IMG/VR virus record: IMGVR_UViG_3300005253_000389
Coordinates: 1-42,623 of that record
Reading direction: 5' to 3' (one strand)
Source of the DNA: a virus
DNA: 42,623 nt
This document shows positions 30,735-37,263 of this stretch, in pieces. Position numbers and translations under genes: made by a program. The notes under the pieces are model-generated. The model ran no database searches. It was not told the DNA's origin and was given only the letters and a program-made list of their open reading frames with translations. Each line of letters starts with the position of its first letter. Position 1 is the stretch's first letter.

Positions 30735-30955
30735 AACTAGCAGACATTTTGAAATTAGAAATGAGATTACCACTTAACTTGATTGAGATAGATGAGAAAC
30801 TACTCAAGGACATTCAAGCCAACGGTATCACTGAGCCTATTGAAATCAGGGTCAGGGAAGACGGCTCTCAAATAGTTTGGGATGGGCTTCATAGGCTGGC
30901 TATCGCTGTTAAGTTAAACCTTGATTCAGTGCCAGTAATCTATACACCAATGTGA
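30731..30955 (+). CDS. Minimal ParB-like (ParB/Srx fold) protein (74 aa)
   Basis: The whole protein is the N-terminal ParB core: LPLNLIEIDEKLLKDIQANG, ITEPIEIRVREDGSQIVWDG and LHRLAIAVKLNLDSVPVIY. The DGLHRLAIAV motif at 51-60 is the usual GxxRxxA phosphate-binding site. No HTH or dimerisation domain follows, unlike chromosomal ParB. Such mini-ParBs in phages may be CTP/ATP-binding or nuclease proteins acting on DNA. Coupled to the preceding gene by ATGA. Confidence 0.85.
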   Translation: MKLADILKLEMRLPLNLIEIDEKLLKDIQANGITEPIEIRVREDGSQIVWDGLHRLAIAVKLNLDSVPVIYTPM

Positions 30956-30998
30956 GCAACTTCTTAGCCACTGATGAGCTAGAGATAAGGAGAAGGAA

Positions 30999-31166
30999 AT
31001 GAAAACAATAGGAGACTTAAAGCGAGACATCGAACACTTACCCGATGACACCCCAATATGCGAGAGTTGCAATTATGAGCTTGTTCAAACGGACTCTGCT
31101 GAGGAAAACGAATGGTATTGCCCTAACGAAAGGTGTGTTAATGAGGATACATACCCGGTAACCTAA
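30999..31166 (+). CDS. Small zinc-binding protein (55 aa)
   Basis: ATG at 30999 after AAGGAGAAGG; TAA at 31164-31166. Product MKTIGDLKRDIEHLPDDTPI, CESCNYELVQTDSAEENEWY, CPNERCVNEDTYPVT. CESC and CPNERC form a zinc-ribbon pair separated by an acidic loop. Typical of small early genes of phages that tune host or DNA metabolism; no specific function known. Confidence 0.7.
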   Translation: MKTIGDLKRDIEHLPDDTPICESCNYELVQTDSAEENEWYCPNERCVNEDTYPVT

Positions 31167-31196
31167 TAACCACTAATAAACAGAAGGGGGTTTGAG

Positions 31197-31379
31197 ATGA
31201 AAATAGAAAAAGCTATCGAAATCAAGGAGAACCGTTTAGGAGATAAAAAGCCTTATTACTCAGAAGAAATTGAGGAAGCCGACAGATTAAGCATCGAAGC
31301 CCTGAAACGTCTCAAAGATACACGCAAGCGGACTGGAGCACCCTATGTAGCCCCACTACCAGGGGAGACTGAGGGCTAA
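31197..31379 (+). CDS. Small conserved early protein (60 aa)
   Basis: Reads MKIEKAIEIKENRLGDKKPY, then SEEIEEADRLSIEALKRLKD and a Pro-rich tail. I recall similar MKIEKAIEI...LSIEALKR proteins in unrelated environmental phages, function unknown. Starts after AAGGGGGTTTGAG. A helical, acidic DNA-mimic or adaptor role is possible but unsupported. Confidence 0.7.
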   Translation: MKIEKAIEIKENRLGDKKPYYSEEIEEADRLSIEALKRLKDTRKRTGAPYVAPLPGETEG

Positions 31380-31406
31380 TCACACCATCAAATAAAGGGG
31401 GGAGAT

Positions 31407-31547
31407 ATGGTAAGTAAAAAAGTAAAGGGATTAAGTATCAAAATAGTAGACGGTCAGTGGTATGCGGTATTAGAGGGTAAGCACCTGACCGCACAAGAGA
31501 CGGCGGCACAGATAGCAAGGGGAACGCCCTACCAAATAGTTAAATAA
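31407..31547 (+). CDS. Small early protein (46 aa)
   Basis: ATG at 31407 after GGGGGGAGAT, TAA at 31545-31547. Product MVSKKVKGLSIKIVDGQWYA then VLEGKHLTAQETAAQIARGT PYQIVK. The LTAQETAAQIARG stretch resembles a short helix-turn-helix. Too short to be sure. Co-directional and tightly packed with its neighbours. Confidence 0.65.
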   Translation: MVSKKVKGLSIKIVDGQWYAVLEGKHLTAQETAAQIARGTPYQIVK

Positions 31548-31560
31548 AGGAGGCATAATC

Positions 31561-31701
31561 ATGGCACAATCAGAGGAAGAACTACAGCAGGCAATCCAGG
31601 AGCGAGCTATGGAGCTTCTAAGAGCAAATGGGATACCCTGCTATACCGAGAAGGACTTGGTAACCCCAGAGCTGGAAGAAGCTTTCAAAGGATGGGGATA
31701 A
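31561..31701 (+). CDS. Small acidic early protein (46 aa)
   Basis: ATG at 31561 after AAAGGAGGC; TAA ends at 31701. Product MAQSEEELQQAIQERAMELL then RANGIPCYTEKDLVTPELEE and AFKGWG. A single helix-rich domain, one Cys. No family recognised; gene support is from the ribosome site and packing. Confidence 0.65.
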   Translation: MAQSEEELQQAIQERAMELLRANGIPCYTEKDLVTPELEEAFKGWG

Positions 31702-31712
31702 AGGTGAGGCTT

Positions 31713-31862
31713 ATGGAAACAGCAGACATAGAACGGATGAAGGAATATATTGAGAGGATCGGTAGAGCTCCAAACCATACTGTAGAGGTGCTGACACTTG
31801 AGGAGCGCCGGGACTTGGGTCACCTTCTATCAACGCGGATAACTGAGAATGAAAGGAGTTAA
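31713..31862 (+). CDS. Small early protein (49 aa)
   Basis: ATG at 31713 after AAGGTGAGG; TAA at 31860-31862, five bases before the start of the YopX-like gene. Product METADIERMKEYIERIGRAP then NHTVEVLTLEERRDLGHLLS and TRITENERS. Helical, charged. Its last codons hold the ribosome site AAAGGAG of the next gene. Function unknown. Confidence 0.65.
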   Translation: METADIERMKEYIERIGRAPNHTVEVLTLEERRDLGHLLSTRITENERS

Positions 31863-31866
31863 TATT

Positions 31867-32283
31867 ATGAGAGATAACTTGTCAATAAAGTTTAGGGCTT
31901 GGCAAGGTGGTAGGTTCCATTATTGGGGGTTTATTAAATCCAAATACGGGGAGGACTACGAATTTCATAGCTTGGCTGACACCAATGTTGAACCCCTATC
32001 TATGACAGAGAAGATGGCAAGAAGCCAACAATACACAGGACTCAAAGACAAGAACGGCAAGGAGTCTGCCCACTTTGACATAGCTAATGATAAATACTTG
32101 CTCTACCTTGATTTGGTTTATGGTTTATACTTGATAGATATATCTAATGGTGCTATAATAAAGTATAAGGAGGGCATCATAGATGAAATCACAGGAAACT
32201 ATTTTGAGCAACACGAGAAAATATCGGAGGACTGCCAAAGGAGTATTGACCAACTTATATCACAAGCAAGTGGAACGATGTAA
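31867..32283 (+). pseudogene. YopX-family protein, 5' part; C-terminus replaced by an HNH insertion
   Basis: Starts at 31867 (MRDNLSIKFRAWQGGRFHYW). Residues 1-60 are YopX-like: KFRAW and QQYTGLKDKNGKE are the two hallmarks of the family. After KNGKE the usual IYEGD... continuation is absent; instead the frame runs into AT-rich sequence (ANDKYLLYLDLVYGLYLIDI) that contains the promoter of the HNH gene, and it overlaps that gene by about 100 bases before stopping. The normal YopX C-terminus is found downstream at 32683-32730. The N-terminal half may still be made. YopX has no firm function. Confidence 0.75.
32131..32159 (+). promoter_or_regulatory. Promoter of the HNH/NUMOD1 gene
   Basis: TTGATA (32131-32136), 17 bases, perfect TATAAT (32154-32159), followed by AAGGAGGG and the ATG at 32183. 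It lies within the apparent coding end of the YopX fragment and was probably brought in with the endonuclease cassette. Confidence 0.75.
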
Positions 32284-32692
32284 AAAAACGGGAAGGGTTT
32301 TACCCACATATTCTTTAGGAGAATTACACAGCAGATTTTTGGACAATGAAATATTCCTGTCAATCTACAACAACTGGGTAAATGAGGGATATAAATACTA
32401 CGACAAACCAAGTATTGACCGAATAGACAACGCTGAAGGTTATACGATGGACAATATCCAAGTGCTAACATGGCAGGATAACAGGCAGAAAGGTGATATT
32501 GAAAACTCCCATGTCACTACTCAGGTCGTGCAGTCTTCTATGGATGGTCTTCGATTAGCAGTGTTCCCCTCCATAAAGGAAGCTGTGAAAGCGACTGGTT
32601 GCCATCAAGGGTTAATATCGGCTTGTTGTCTAGGTCAACGTAATCAAACTGGAGGATACAAATGGCACTATGGAAATTACAAAAGGAAGTAA
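32183..32692 (+). CDS. HNH homing-endonuclease-like protein with NUMOD1-type C-terminus (169 aa)
   Basis: The nuclease core is KPSIDRIDNAEGYTMDNIQV (75-94) with LTWQDNRQKG, the SIDRI.N..GY...N form of HNH found in homing enzymes. Residues about 115-165 (SMDGLRLAVFPSIKEAVKAT, ISACCLGQRNQTGGYKWHY) look like NUMOD1, a DNA-binding repeat typical of such nucleases. It has its own promoter and a good ribosome site. It is inserted in a YopX-family gene whose C-terminal codons resume just inside its 3' end. Same strand as the host gene, so it might also be read from the early operon. Confidence 0.88.
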   Translation: MKSQETILSNTRKYRRTAKGVLTNLYHKQVERCKKTGRVLPTYSLGELHSRFLDNEIFLSIYNNWVNEGYKYYDKPSIDRIDNAEGYTMDNIQVLTWQDNRQKGDIENSHVTTQVVQSSMDGLRLAVFPSIKEAVKATGCHQGLISACCLGQRNQTGGYKWHYGNYKRK

Positions 32693-32730
32693 TCGGCACA
32701 ATCTATGAGAATCCAGAGCTATTAAAATAA
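32683..32730 (+). pseudogene. YopX C-terminal remnant
   Basis: The frame KEVIGTIYENPELLK followed by TAA is the usual last stretch of YopX proteins (EVIGNIYENPELL). It starts inside the last codons of the HNH gene and has no start of its own. It is in the same frame as the 5' fragment. Clear evidence that a YopX gene was split and its middle lost. Confidence 0.8.
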
Positions 32731-32741
32731 GGAGGCTTATC

Positions 32742-32858
32742 ATGCCTAAAGTAGCATGTCCCTTATGCGCACAGCCTAGAAGGAAGCCACCTATCAGGCC
32801 GATGATCTGCCCCGGGTGTGGGAAGGTGATTTCAGGGAAAGATGAGCCACGAAGATAA
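32742..32858 (+). CDS. Small zinc-ribbon protein (38 aa)
   Basis: ATG at 32742 after AAGGAGGC, TAA at 32856-32858. Product MPKVACPLCAQPRRKPPIRP then MICPGCGKVISGKDEPRR. Two CxxC pairs 16 residues apart make a minimal zinc ribbon, basic overall. It directly follows the YopX remnant, whose end holds its ribosome site. Confidence 0.7.
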   Translation: MPKVACPLCAQPRRKPPIRPMICPGCGKVISGKDEPRR

Positions 32859-32870
32859 AGACTTGTGTCC

Positions 32871-32899
32871 TTGACTGTGGTGCTTTTATAAGTTAAAAT
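32871..32899 (+). promoter_or_regulatory. Promoter of the HNH gene at 32905 (leaderless)
   Basis: TTGACT (32871-32876), 17 bases, TAAAAT (32894-32899), then 5 bases to the ATG at 32905. No ribosome site. Same geometry as the promoters at 5291 and 14289. Confidence 0.75.
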
Positions 32900-32904
32900 A
32901 AGAT

Positions 32905-33348
32905 ATGAAAAATATTAAGAAGAGTCTAAGCAAGATTAGTGAGAAAAACCCACAGTGGAAAGGTGATAGTGTTGGGCTGTCTGCCTTACATGAATGGTTA
33001 ACTTTAAGGATACCAAAGCCTAACAAATGCCAAAGATGCAACAAGGCAAAACCACATGACCTAGCTAATAGGAGAGGAAATTATAATAGGGACTTAAATG
33101 AATGGTGGTGGTTGTGTCGAAGATGCCATATGGAAGAAGACGGTAGATTGGATAATTTAAGGGAAAGGAATAGAGCAGACGGTGCAAGCAAGGAGGTTCA
33201 GTGTATTATTTGTGGTAAGTTTCATTTAGTTTGTCCCTCTAAATTAAAACTAGGATTAGGTAGATATTGTAGCCTTTCTTGCACAGCTAAAGGAACACAC
33301 CTCAAAAGAGGACATATTTTAAGGCAGACAAATAAAGCCGGAGAATAA
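32905..33348 (+). CDS. HNH endonuclease with two zinc knuckles (147 aa)
   Basis: Begins KKSLSKISEKNPQWKGDSVG, then ALHEWLTLRIPKPNKCQRCN, PHDLANRRGNYNRDLNEWWW and LCRRCHMEEDGRLDNL (70-85). CxxC, H-D-L-A-N and CRRCH are the HNH site of a well-known phage type. Residues 95-135 (VQCIICGKFHLVCP, GRYCSLSCTAKGTHLKRGH) add a C4 knuckle. Own promoter, leaderless start. Free-standing in the early operon; likely mobile. Confidence 0.92.
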   Translation: MKNIKKSLSKISEKNPQWKGDSVGLSALHEWLTLRIPKPNKCQRCNKAKPHDLANRRGNYNRDLNEWWWLCRRCHMEEDGRLDNLRERNRADGASKEVQCIICGKFHLVCPSKLKLGLGRYCSLSCTAKGTHLKRGHILRQTNKAGE

Positions 33349-33366
33349 AGAGAAGGAGGTAGAGAA

Positions 33367-33711
33367 ATGATATTAACTAAGAAGAAGGCTATTGATTTGT
33401 CTATAGAACTGTGGGAATTTTTGACTAAAACAGGCAAAGAGAAAGGCGATTGGTCGGAATGGGGGAAATACCAAAAGTACGCTAGTAATAAGCAGGGGGT
33501 AATTGATAGGAGATGCTTCCTTTGTGAATACAACGAGCATAAGGGAGGCGGGAGCCATTGTTCGGCTTGCTCCTACATGGAGAGGTTTGGACACTGTAAC
33601 CACGAAGGCCACTATTACAACTCGTGGGATAAAACAAGAACCCCTAGAACCCGCAAGAAATACGCCAAACTATTCCTTGAACAGCTATACCAACTAAGGA
33701 GTAAAAAATGA
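33367..33711 (+). CDS. Cysteine-rich conserved phage protein (114 aa)
   Basis: Reads MILTKKKAIDLSIELWEFLT, KTGKEKGDWSEWGKYQKYAS, then RRCFLCEYNEHKGGGSHCSA, CSYMERFGHCNHEGHYYNSW and a basic end RTRKKYAKLFLEQLYQLRS. CFLC, HCSAC and CNHEGH would bind zinc. I recall this architecture from uncharacterised phage genes. AAGGAGGTAGAG precedes the ATG. Its stop overlaps the next start. Confidence 0.75.
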   Translation: MILTKKKAIDLSIELWEFLTKTGKEKGDWSEWGKYQKYASNKQGVIDRRCFLCEYNEHKGGGSHCSACSYMERFGHCNHEGHYYNSWDKTRTPRTRKKYAKLFLEQLYQLRSKK

Positions 33712-33881
33712 AGTGTCCATTACTACATACGACTTATGTGTGGCCCAGCGGTAACGAGGAGTTAGAGCTTGTTGACTGTTACAATGATGGATGTGCATGG
33801 TGGGATCAAGAGCATAGTCAATGCTCAATGAGAACTATCTCTAATGCTCTAGTAAAAATCAAGGACGGTATGCCACACTAG
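33708..33881 (+). CDS. Small cysteine/tryptophan protein (57 aa)
   Basis: ATG at 33708 overlaps the previous stop (ATGA); TAG at 33879-33881. Product MKCPLLHTTYVWPSGNEELE, LVDCYNDGCAWWDQEHSQCS, MRTISNALVKIKDG. The CPLL...DC...CAWW...C layout is a recurrent small phage family, possibly metal- or FeS-binding; function unknown. Last gene of the rightward operon. Confidence 0.7.
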   Translation: MKCPLLHTTYVWPSGNEELELVDCYNDGCAWWDQEHSQCSMRTISNALVKIKDGMPH

Positions 33882-33914
33882 AGCGCACCAAGTCAATATC
33901 TGAGGGGTTTATTA

Positions 33915-33955
33915 GGGCAGGTAATGGTTTACTATAGGGTGAATCACGCCTGCCC
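33915..33955. other. Inverted repeat between the converging operons
   Basis: GGGCAGG (33915-33921) and CCTGCCC (33949-33955), 27-base loop, straddling the end of the leftward methyltransferase-like gene. No T-run on either side, so bidirectional termination is only possible. Confidence 0.4.
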
Positions 33956-34540
33956 CTTCTCTATGTGGCTACCCCATTGTTCAGCCATAGCATCGGCTAC
34001 TCCTTTGAAATTACGACTCCGATTAGCTTTTCTATTTGGTGATGGTGATTCACGCCAAGTGCTTTGCTTTACCCCATCTGGTTTTATGGTGATAAGCGGA
34101 GTGAGTGGTGGCAATCCTTTCAGCCATAGGCATATAGCTTTACTCTCCATATCTCCGAATTGCCAAGGCTGGATTATCTGGTCATATTTTCTAATATACT
34201 CTCTGGCGAAATGGTGATGAATAGGATTTTCTGAGGCAATAAGCGGGATGGGAGCATTGAAACAGATATTAAAAAAGTCGGCAGCAGGTTTTACTTGTTC
34301 AAGTCTGCCAGGCTTCTCATATATCCAGCGAACACCACTCAGGGATAAGACTGTGCAATCAGTATGAAATATCGCCATATCCCATCCATCGTTCAAGTGT
34401 TTCAACACATCATCCTGGATATGTTTATGCCAGCCTTCAGAGGGTAGAATATCACAAGTCCAAGCATCCCACCCTTGCGATTCAAATGCCTCAACTAGAG
34501 CGACTGATTTAGAGCAACCATTTAACAATCTAGGTTTCAT
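33944..34540 (-). CDS. Cytosine-methyltransferase-like protein with altered motif IV (198 aa)
   Basis: Matches a small phage family usually labelled C5-methyltransferase-like: FESQGWDAWTCDILPSEGWH, HIQDDVLKHLNDGWDMAIFH, SGVRWIYEKPGRLEQVKPAA, PIPLIASENPIHHHFA, IIQPWQFGDMESKAICLWLK. The place of the catalytic Pro-Pro-Cys reads TDC (60-62), keeping Cys but losing both prolines, and the N-terminal SAM loop is also unusual. ENP (about 104-106) is present. Whether it methylates is uncertain. It is the last gene of the leftward operon. Confidence 0.75.
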   Translation of the reverse strand: MKPRLLNGCSKSVALVEAFESQGWDAWTCDILPSEGWHKHIQDDVLKHLNDGWDMAIFHTDCTVLSLSGVRWIYEKPGRLEQVKPAADFFNICFNAPIPLIASENPIHHHFAREYIRKYDQIIQPWQFGDMESKAICLWLKGLPPLTPLITIKPDGVKQSTWRESPSPNRKANRSRNFKGVADAMAEQWGSHIEKGQA

Positions 34541-34971
34541 TGCTTCCCTTCTCTATGGTGAATAAACTGCTGGTATGTTCTACTCTTGCGCCCACTCCCA
34601 GAGCAGTAGGCCAGTGCGTTTTTGATTCGCTTGGTTATCCTGGGTATATCCTCGTTCATGGCACTAGCTATGTGCTGAAGAAAAAACAACTCATCGTCAG
34701 GCTCGACAGTATATAGGAGCTCGAGCAGTAAGCCATCAATACCCGCTCTCTGAATCCTGACATCTAATTCTGCTGCTATGCCAGCCGGGGTTTCAAAGGC
34801 AGCACCAGCCCTGAACTGTCTCCCCTGTATACCCTGGTCTGTGTATCCCGACTCTCTGGGGTCAGGTGGATACTCCCCATTGCGAAGCTGTTGTAGCCTC
34901 GGTATTAGCCACCGCACCTGGGGCTTGGTGAACCTTATAGAATTTGGGGAGTGCCAGTCCTTATCTATCAT
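34537..34971 (-). CDS. Hypothetical protein, possible late regulator (144 aa)
   Basis: Reads DWHSPNSIRFTKPQVRWLIP, RLQQLRNGEYPPDPRESGYT, AAFETPAGIAAELDVRIQRA, then DDELFFLQHIASAMNEDIPR, ITKRIKNALAYCSGSGRKS. The last part resembles a sigma-like or ArpU/RinA-type helix-turn-helix. Coupled to both neighbours (methyltransferases) by 4-bp overlaps. Activation of late genes is a possible role. Confidence 0.65.
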   Translation of the reverse strand: MIDKDWHSPNSIRFTKPQVRWLIPRLQQLRNGEYPPDPRESGYTDQGIQGRQFRAGAAFETPAGIAAELDVRIQRAGIDGLLLELLYTVEPDDELFFLQHIASAMNEDIPRITKRIKNALAYCSGSGRKSRTYQQFIHHREGKQ

Positions 34972-35489
34972 AACTCTATATCCGACTCTACTTCATTGCC
35001 CCAACAGTCCCAACCTTCTACCTTCTGGCGAGCAAATAGTTCAAGGCGAGGCATCAATCCAGTTTCCTCAATGAGTTGACGCATTTCCTCTGGCTTTTCT
35101 GAATGACGCCCAACTTTACTCTGAATGAAGTTCGGTTTCTGAATCCGAAATGCTTTAACATTGCCCACAATTCCTAGCAGACAAACTTCAACTTGACCCC
35201 GAAACCAGAAGCCCATACCGAGAGACATAATCTTGCGCCAAAAGATAGCAGTCTTATATTCAAAGCCCCAAGTTTTCAGGATCGTAAACCCATCTGGTAA
35301 CAATGGAACTGGAATCCATAAGAAGCAGGCACAAGTTAAGTCGGCTAATCTAGCTACTGGCAAGTATTGGATATCCCTTAACTCCATTGTAGGATATTTT
35401 GAACTTGCTCCGCTCTTCATACTTCCACCAGTCCGTTTATTCCTATAACTGTAAGGTGGGTCAGCATATATTATCTGATACTTTTTCAA
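34968..35489 (-). CDS. MT-A70 family adenine-N6 DNA methyltransferase (173 aa)
   Basis: MKKYQIIYADPPYSYRNKRT gives the catalytic DPPY at residues 10-13. It is followed by YLPVARLADLTCACFLWIPV, LLPDGFTILKTWGFEYKTAI, RLELFARQKVEGWDCWGNEV. The order of DPPY then FLW.. and LELFAR is that of small phage MT-A70 enzymes that methylate adenine in DNA with SAM. Probably protects phage DNA. A rearranged copy of its two ends lies at 38099-38347. Confidence 0.9.
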   Translation of the reverse strand: MKKYQIIYADPPYSYRNKRTGGSMKSGASSKYPTMELRDIQYLPVARLADLTCACFLWIPVPLLPDGFTILKTWGFEYKTAIFWRKIMSLGMGFWFRGQVEVCLLGIVGNVKAFRIQKPNFIQSKVGRHSEKPEEMRQLIEETGLMPRLELFARQKVEGWDCWGNEVESDIEL

Positions 35490-35498
35490 TTTAACCTC

Positions 35499-35660
35499 TC
35501 ATCTTGACTGAATATCCGAGACTTGTACACTGAGCTTCCAAGTATTCTGCTTCTTATCTCGGTCAGCACCTAACCTCTCAAGGTAAATCTGACACCCCTT
35601 GCAATCACCTTCCTGGCAGAGTAAGACCTTATAAGGACACATTTGACCTTTGTGATCCAT
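35499..35660 (-). CDS. Small four-cysteine protein (53 aa)
   Basis: ATG at 35660, TGA at 35499. Product MDHKGQMCPYKVLLCQEGDC then KGCQIYLERLGADRDKKQNT. The cysteine spacing CPY...CQEG.C..C resembles a small FeS or zinc knuckle family frequent in phages. GAGGAGG lies 13 bases upstream. Between the VRR-NUC and MT-A70 genes in the same operon. Confidence 0.7.
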   Translation of the reverse strand: MDHKGQMCPYKVLLCQEGDCKGCQIYLERLGADRDKKQNTWKLSVQVSDIQSR

Positions 35661-35662
35661 AG

Positions 35663-36127
35663 TTACAGAGCCTCCTCTAAATCTGATACACTCTTGACTA
35701 TAACATACCGGCAGTTAAAGCTTGTTATCATTGACTCGAACTCAACCTGTTCAGGGCTTTGTTTTCCCTTCGTCTTTTTCAGTTCAATGAAAGTAACAAT
35801 GGCTATCGGAAGAGACTTGCTAATCTTTGGCTGAGTAATGTTGAACATCTCTACATTGCCTCTCTGGATAACAAGGTAGTCTGCCGTCCCCGGTGGACAC
35901 AGTTGTATCTTATAGAACTTACCCTTACCCGAAGGCATAAAAGCCACGCCACTATTAAGGCGAAGGAATGTCAGGTGTCCTTGATTTTGAGCTATCTGTA
36001 GGTAGTCCTCGACTGAACGCTTTACTTCAGCTTCGGTTAGTTTAATGTCGTATACTCTTGCTACTGCTTGATGTAGCCCATCATGGCCCTTTGGCAAAAA
36101 GCAATGTTCAGACTCACACTTACTCAT
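35663..36127 (-). CDS. VRR-NUC domain nuclease (154 aa)
   Basis: I start at 36127 (MSKCESEHCFLPKGHDGLHQ), coupled to the stop of the upstream gene, rather than 18 bases earlier. Residues 25-154 are the VRR-NUC fold: VEDYLQIAQNQGHLTFLRLN, CPPGTADYLVIQ (the Asp of the PD-type site), IVTFIELKKTKGKQSPEQVE (E-x-K), and CRYVIVKSVSDLEEAL. In phages these act as Holliday-junction or flap nucleases. The N-terminal Cys/His pair adds a possible zinc site. Confidence 0.85.
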   Translation of the reverse strand: MSKCESEHCFLPKGHDGLHQAVARVYDIKLTEAEVKRSVEDYLQIAQNQGHLTFLRLNSGVAFMPSGKGKFYKIQLCPPGTADYLVIQRGNVEMFNITQPKISKSLPIAIVTFIELKKTKGKQSPEQVEFESMITSFNCRYVIVKSVSDLEEAL

Positions 36128-36429
36128 TTCTTCCTCTTTACCCAACCATCTTTATTGGATTGGGCTACTGGTCTTGGGCTCATCCCATTAGAATAAACAT
36201 AGAACATCTGCTTGGTAACAGTACCAGTTTTCTTGATTCTATAGATAAACTCATTTGTTACCCGAATCCCGATTGAGCCAGAGTTATAAGTCCTTTCCTC
36301 TGCTAGCGTAATCTTCCTTTTCGCCCTTTCCTCATTTAATGCGTGGACTAGTTCATATCTAATAGTTGTGTGGGAGAACTCGTTACCATGATACACACTC
36401 CTCCAAATATCAACCTCAAAGACATTCAT
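36124..36429 (-). CDS. Hypothetical protein (101 aa)
   Basis: Start at 36429 (MNVFEVDIWRSVYHGNEFSH) after AAGGAGGGGATTATGA; an earlier in-frame ATG is less well placed. Then ELVHALNEERAKRKITLAEE, SIGIRVTNEFIYRIKKTGTV and basic end VKRKK. Mixed alpha/beta, no motif. Coupled to the nuclease gene. Confidence 0.65.
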   Translation of the reverse strand: MNVFEVDIWRSVYHGNEFSHTTIRYELVHALNEERAKRKITLAEERTYNSGSIGIRVTNEFIYRIKKTGTVTKQMFYVYSNGMSPRPVAQSNKDGWVKRKK

Positions 36430-36440
36430 AATCCCCTCCT

Positions 36441-36842
36441 TTATGTTCTTATCTTCCTCCATCCTTTATCAAACATGTTTTGCTCAACGTCTTTAGTAGT
36501 AAAACGTTCCCAAATAGGTTCATGCTGATAATTAGGCAAACTCTGGTCAGGATCTAACTCTACATAGTTCTGATAGTGTGAGACAGTCTTGGCATCTTGG
36601 GCTTTGAGTCTTTCTTCTAAAATAGAATGGGGATTACTATGATAAGCTCCTGCTTCTTTTATTTCATCTTCAGTCAGCAATCTCCCCTCATCAGGCTTTG
36701 GTTCAAATGGTTGTTTATTTGTTTGACAATATGGGTTATCACACTTAAACTCATAACGAAAGGGTTTATGTTTTTTCAAATGGATATTACCGCTACTACA
36801 AGCTGGACACTGTATCTTCTTATCCCCAATATTTATTTCCAT
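36441..36842 (-). CDS. Zinc-ribbon protein with LLTEDEI segment (133 aa)
   Basis: N-terminal knuckle IQCPACSSGNIHLKKH then CDNPYCQTNKQPFEPK. Then RLLTEDEIKEAGAYHSNPHS and LEERLKAQDAKTVSHY; a related RPLTDEEI appears in the gene at 37627. The C-terminal 30 residues (FTTKDVEQNMFDKGWRKIR) are a helix. The start overlaps the end of the HNH gene by 23 bases. Function unknown. Confidence 0.7.
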   Translation of the reverse strand: MEINIGDKKIQCPACSSGNIHLKKHKPFRYEFKCDNPYCQTNKQPFEPKPDEGRLLTEDEIKEAGAYHSNPHSILEERLKAQDAKTVSHYQNYVELDPDQSLPNYQHEPIWERFTTKDVEQNMFDKGWRKIRT

Positions 36843-37263
36843 TTTCCCTCCACCAATTTCTCATTGTATTAGAGCGACAGATTTTACAATCCCTGGACCC
36901 GCCATTAGGTTTTATATATGTGTTCACCTCGTCATAGGGGTGCCCATGTGGGCAGTGGGTCTTTGCTAATTGATTCGCTCTTGCTATACTCGGCCCGATA
37001 CCCCTTGCCGTGTTCTGGCTTCTTGTAACAACCTCTAAATGGTTGGGGTTGACACACCTCTTTACCCTGCAAAGATGGTCTAACTCAAAGCCAAAAGGAA
37101 CTGCTCCATTGACGCTCTCAAACAAGAAACGATGTGCCACTTGTTGTCTTGAACCATTCCAAAACACACCATATCCATTGGAGGGCTTCCCCCATATCCA
37201 ACAACCATCTTCAGTGTAGGTTACCTTAGCCCAAAATCGTTCCATAACCCCAGTCTCAGTCAT
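36820..37263 (-). CDS. HNH endonuclease, co-directional in the replication operon (147 aa)
   Basis: Same type as the gene at 14324: RFWAKVTYTEDGCWIWGKPS, GYGVFWNGSRQQVAHRFLFE, nuclease core FELDHLCRVKRCVNPNHLEV (59-78), VTRSQNTARG and THCPHGHPYDEVNTY, then CKICRS. No separate promoter: it starts on a strong AAAGGAGGTG within the preceding gene's end, and its last codons carry the ribosome site of the next gene. It appears well domesticated in the operon. Confidence 0.9.
   Translation of the reverse strand: MTETGVMERFWAKVTYTEDGCWIWGKPSNGYGVFWNGSRQQVAHRFLFESVNGAVPFGFELDHLCRVKRCVNPNHLEVVTRSQNTARGIGPSIARANQLAKTHCPHGHPYDEVNTYIKPNGGSRDCKICRSNTMRNWWRENGNKYWG

Noticed and set aside
33915-33955. Bidirectional intrinsic terminator between converging operons
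   Set aside because: The stem has a 27-base loop and no T-run on either strand; kept only as an inverted repeat.
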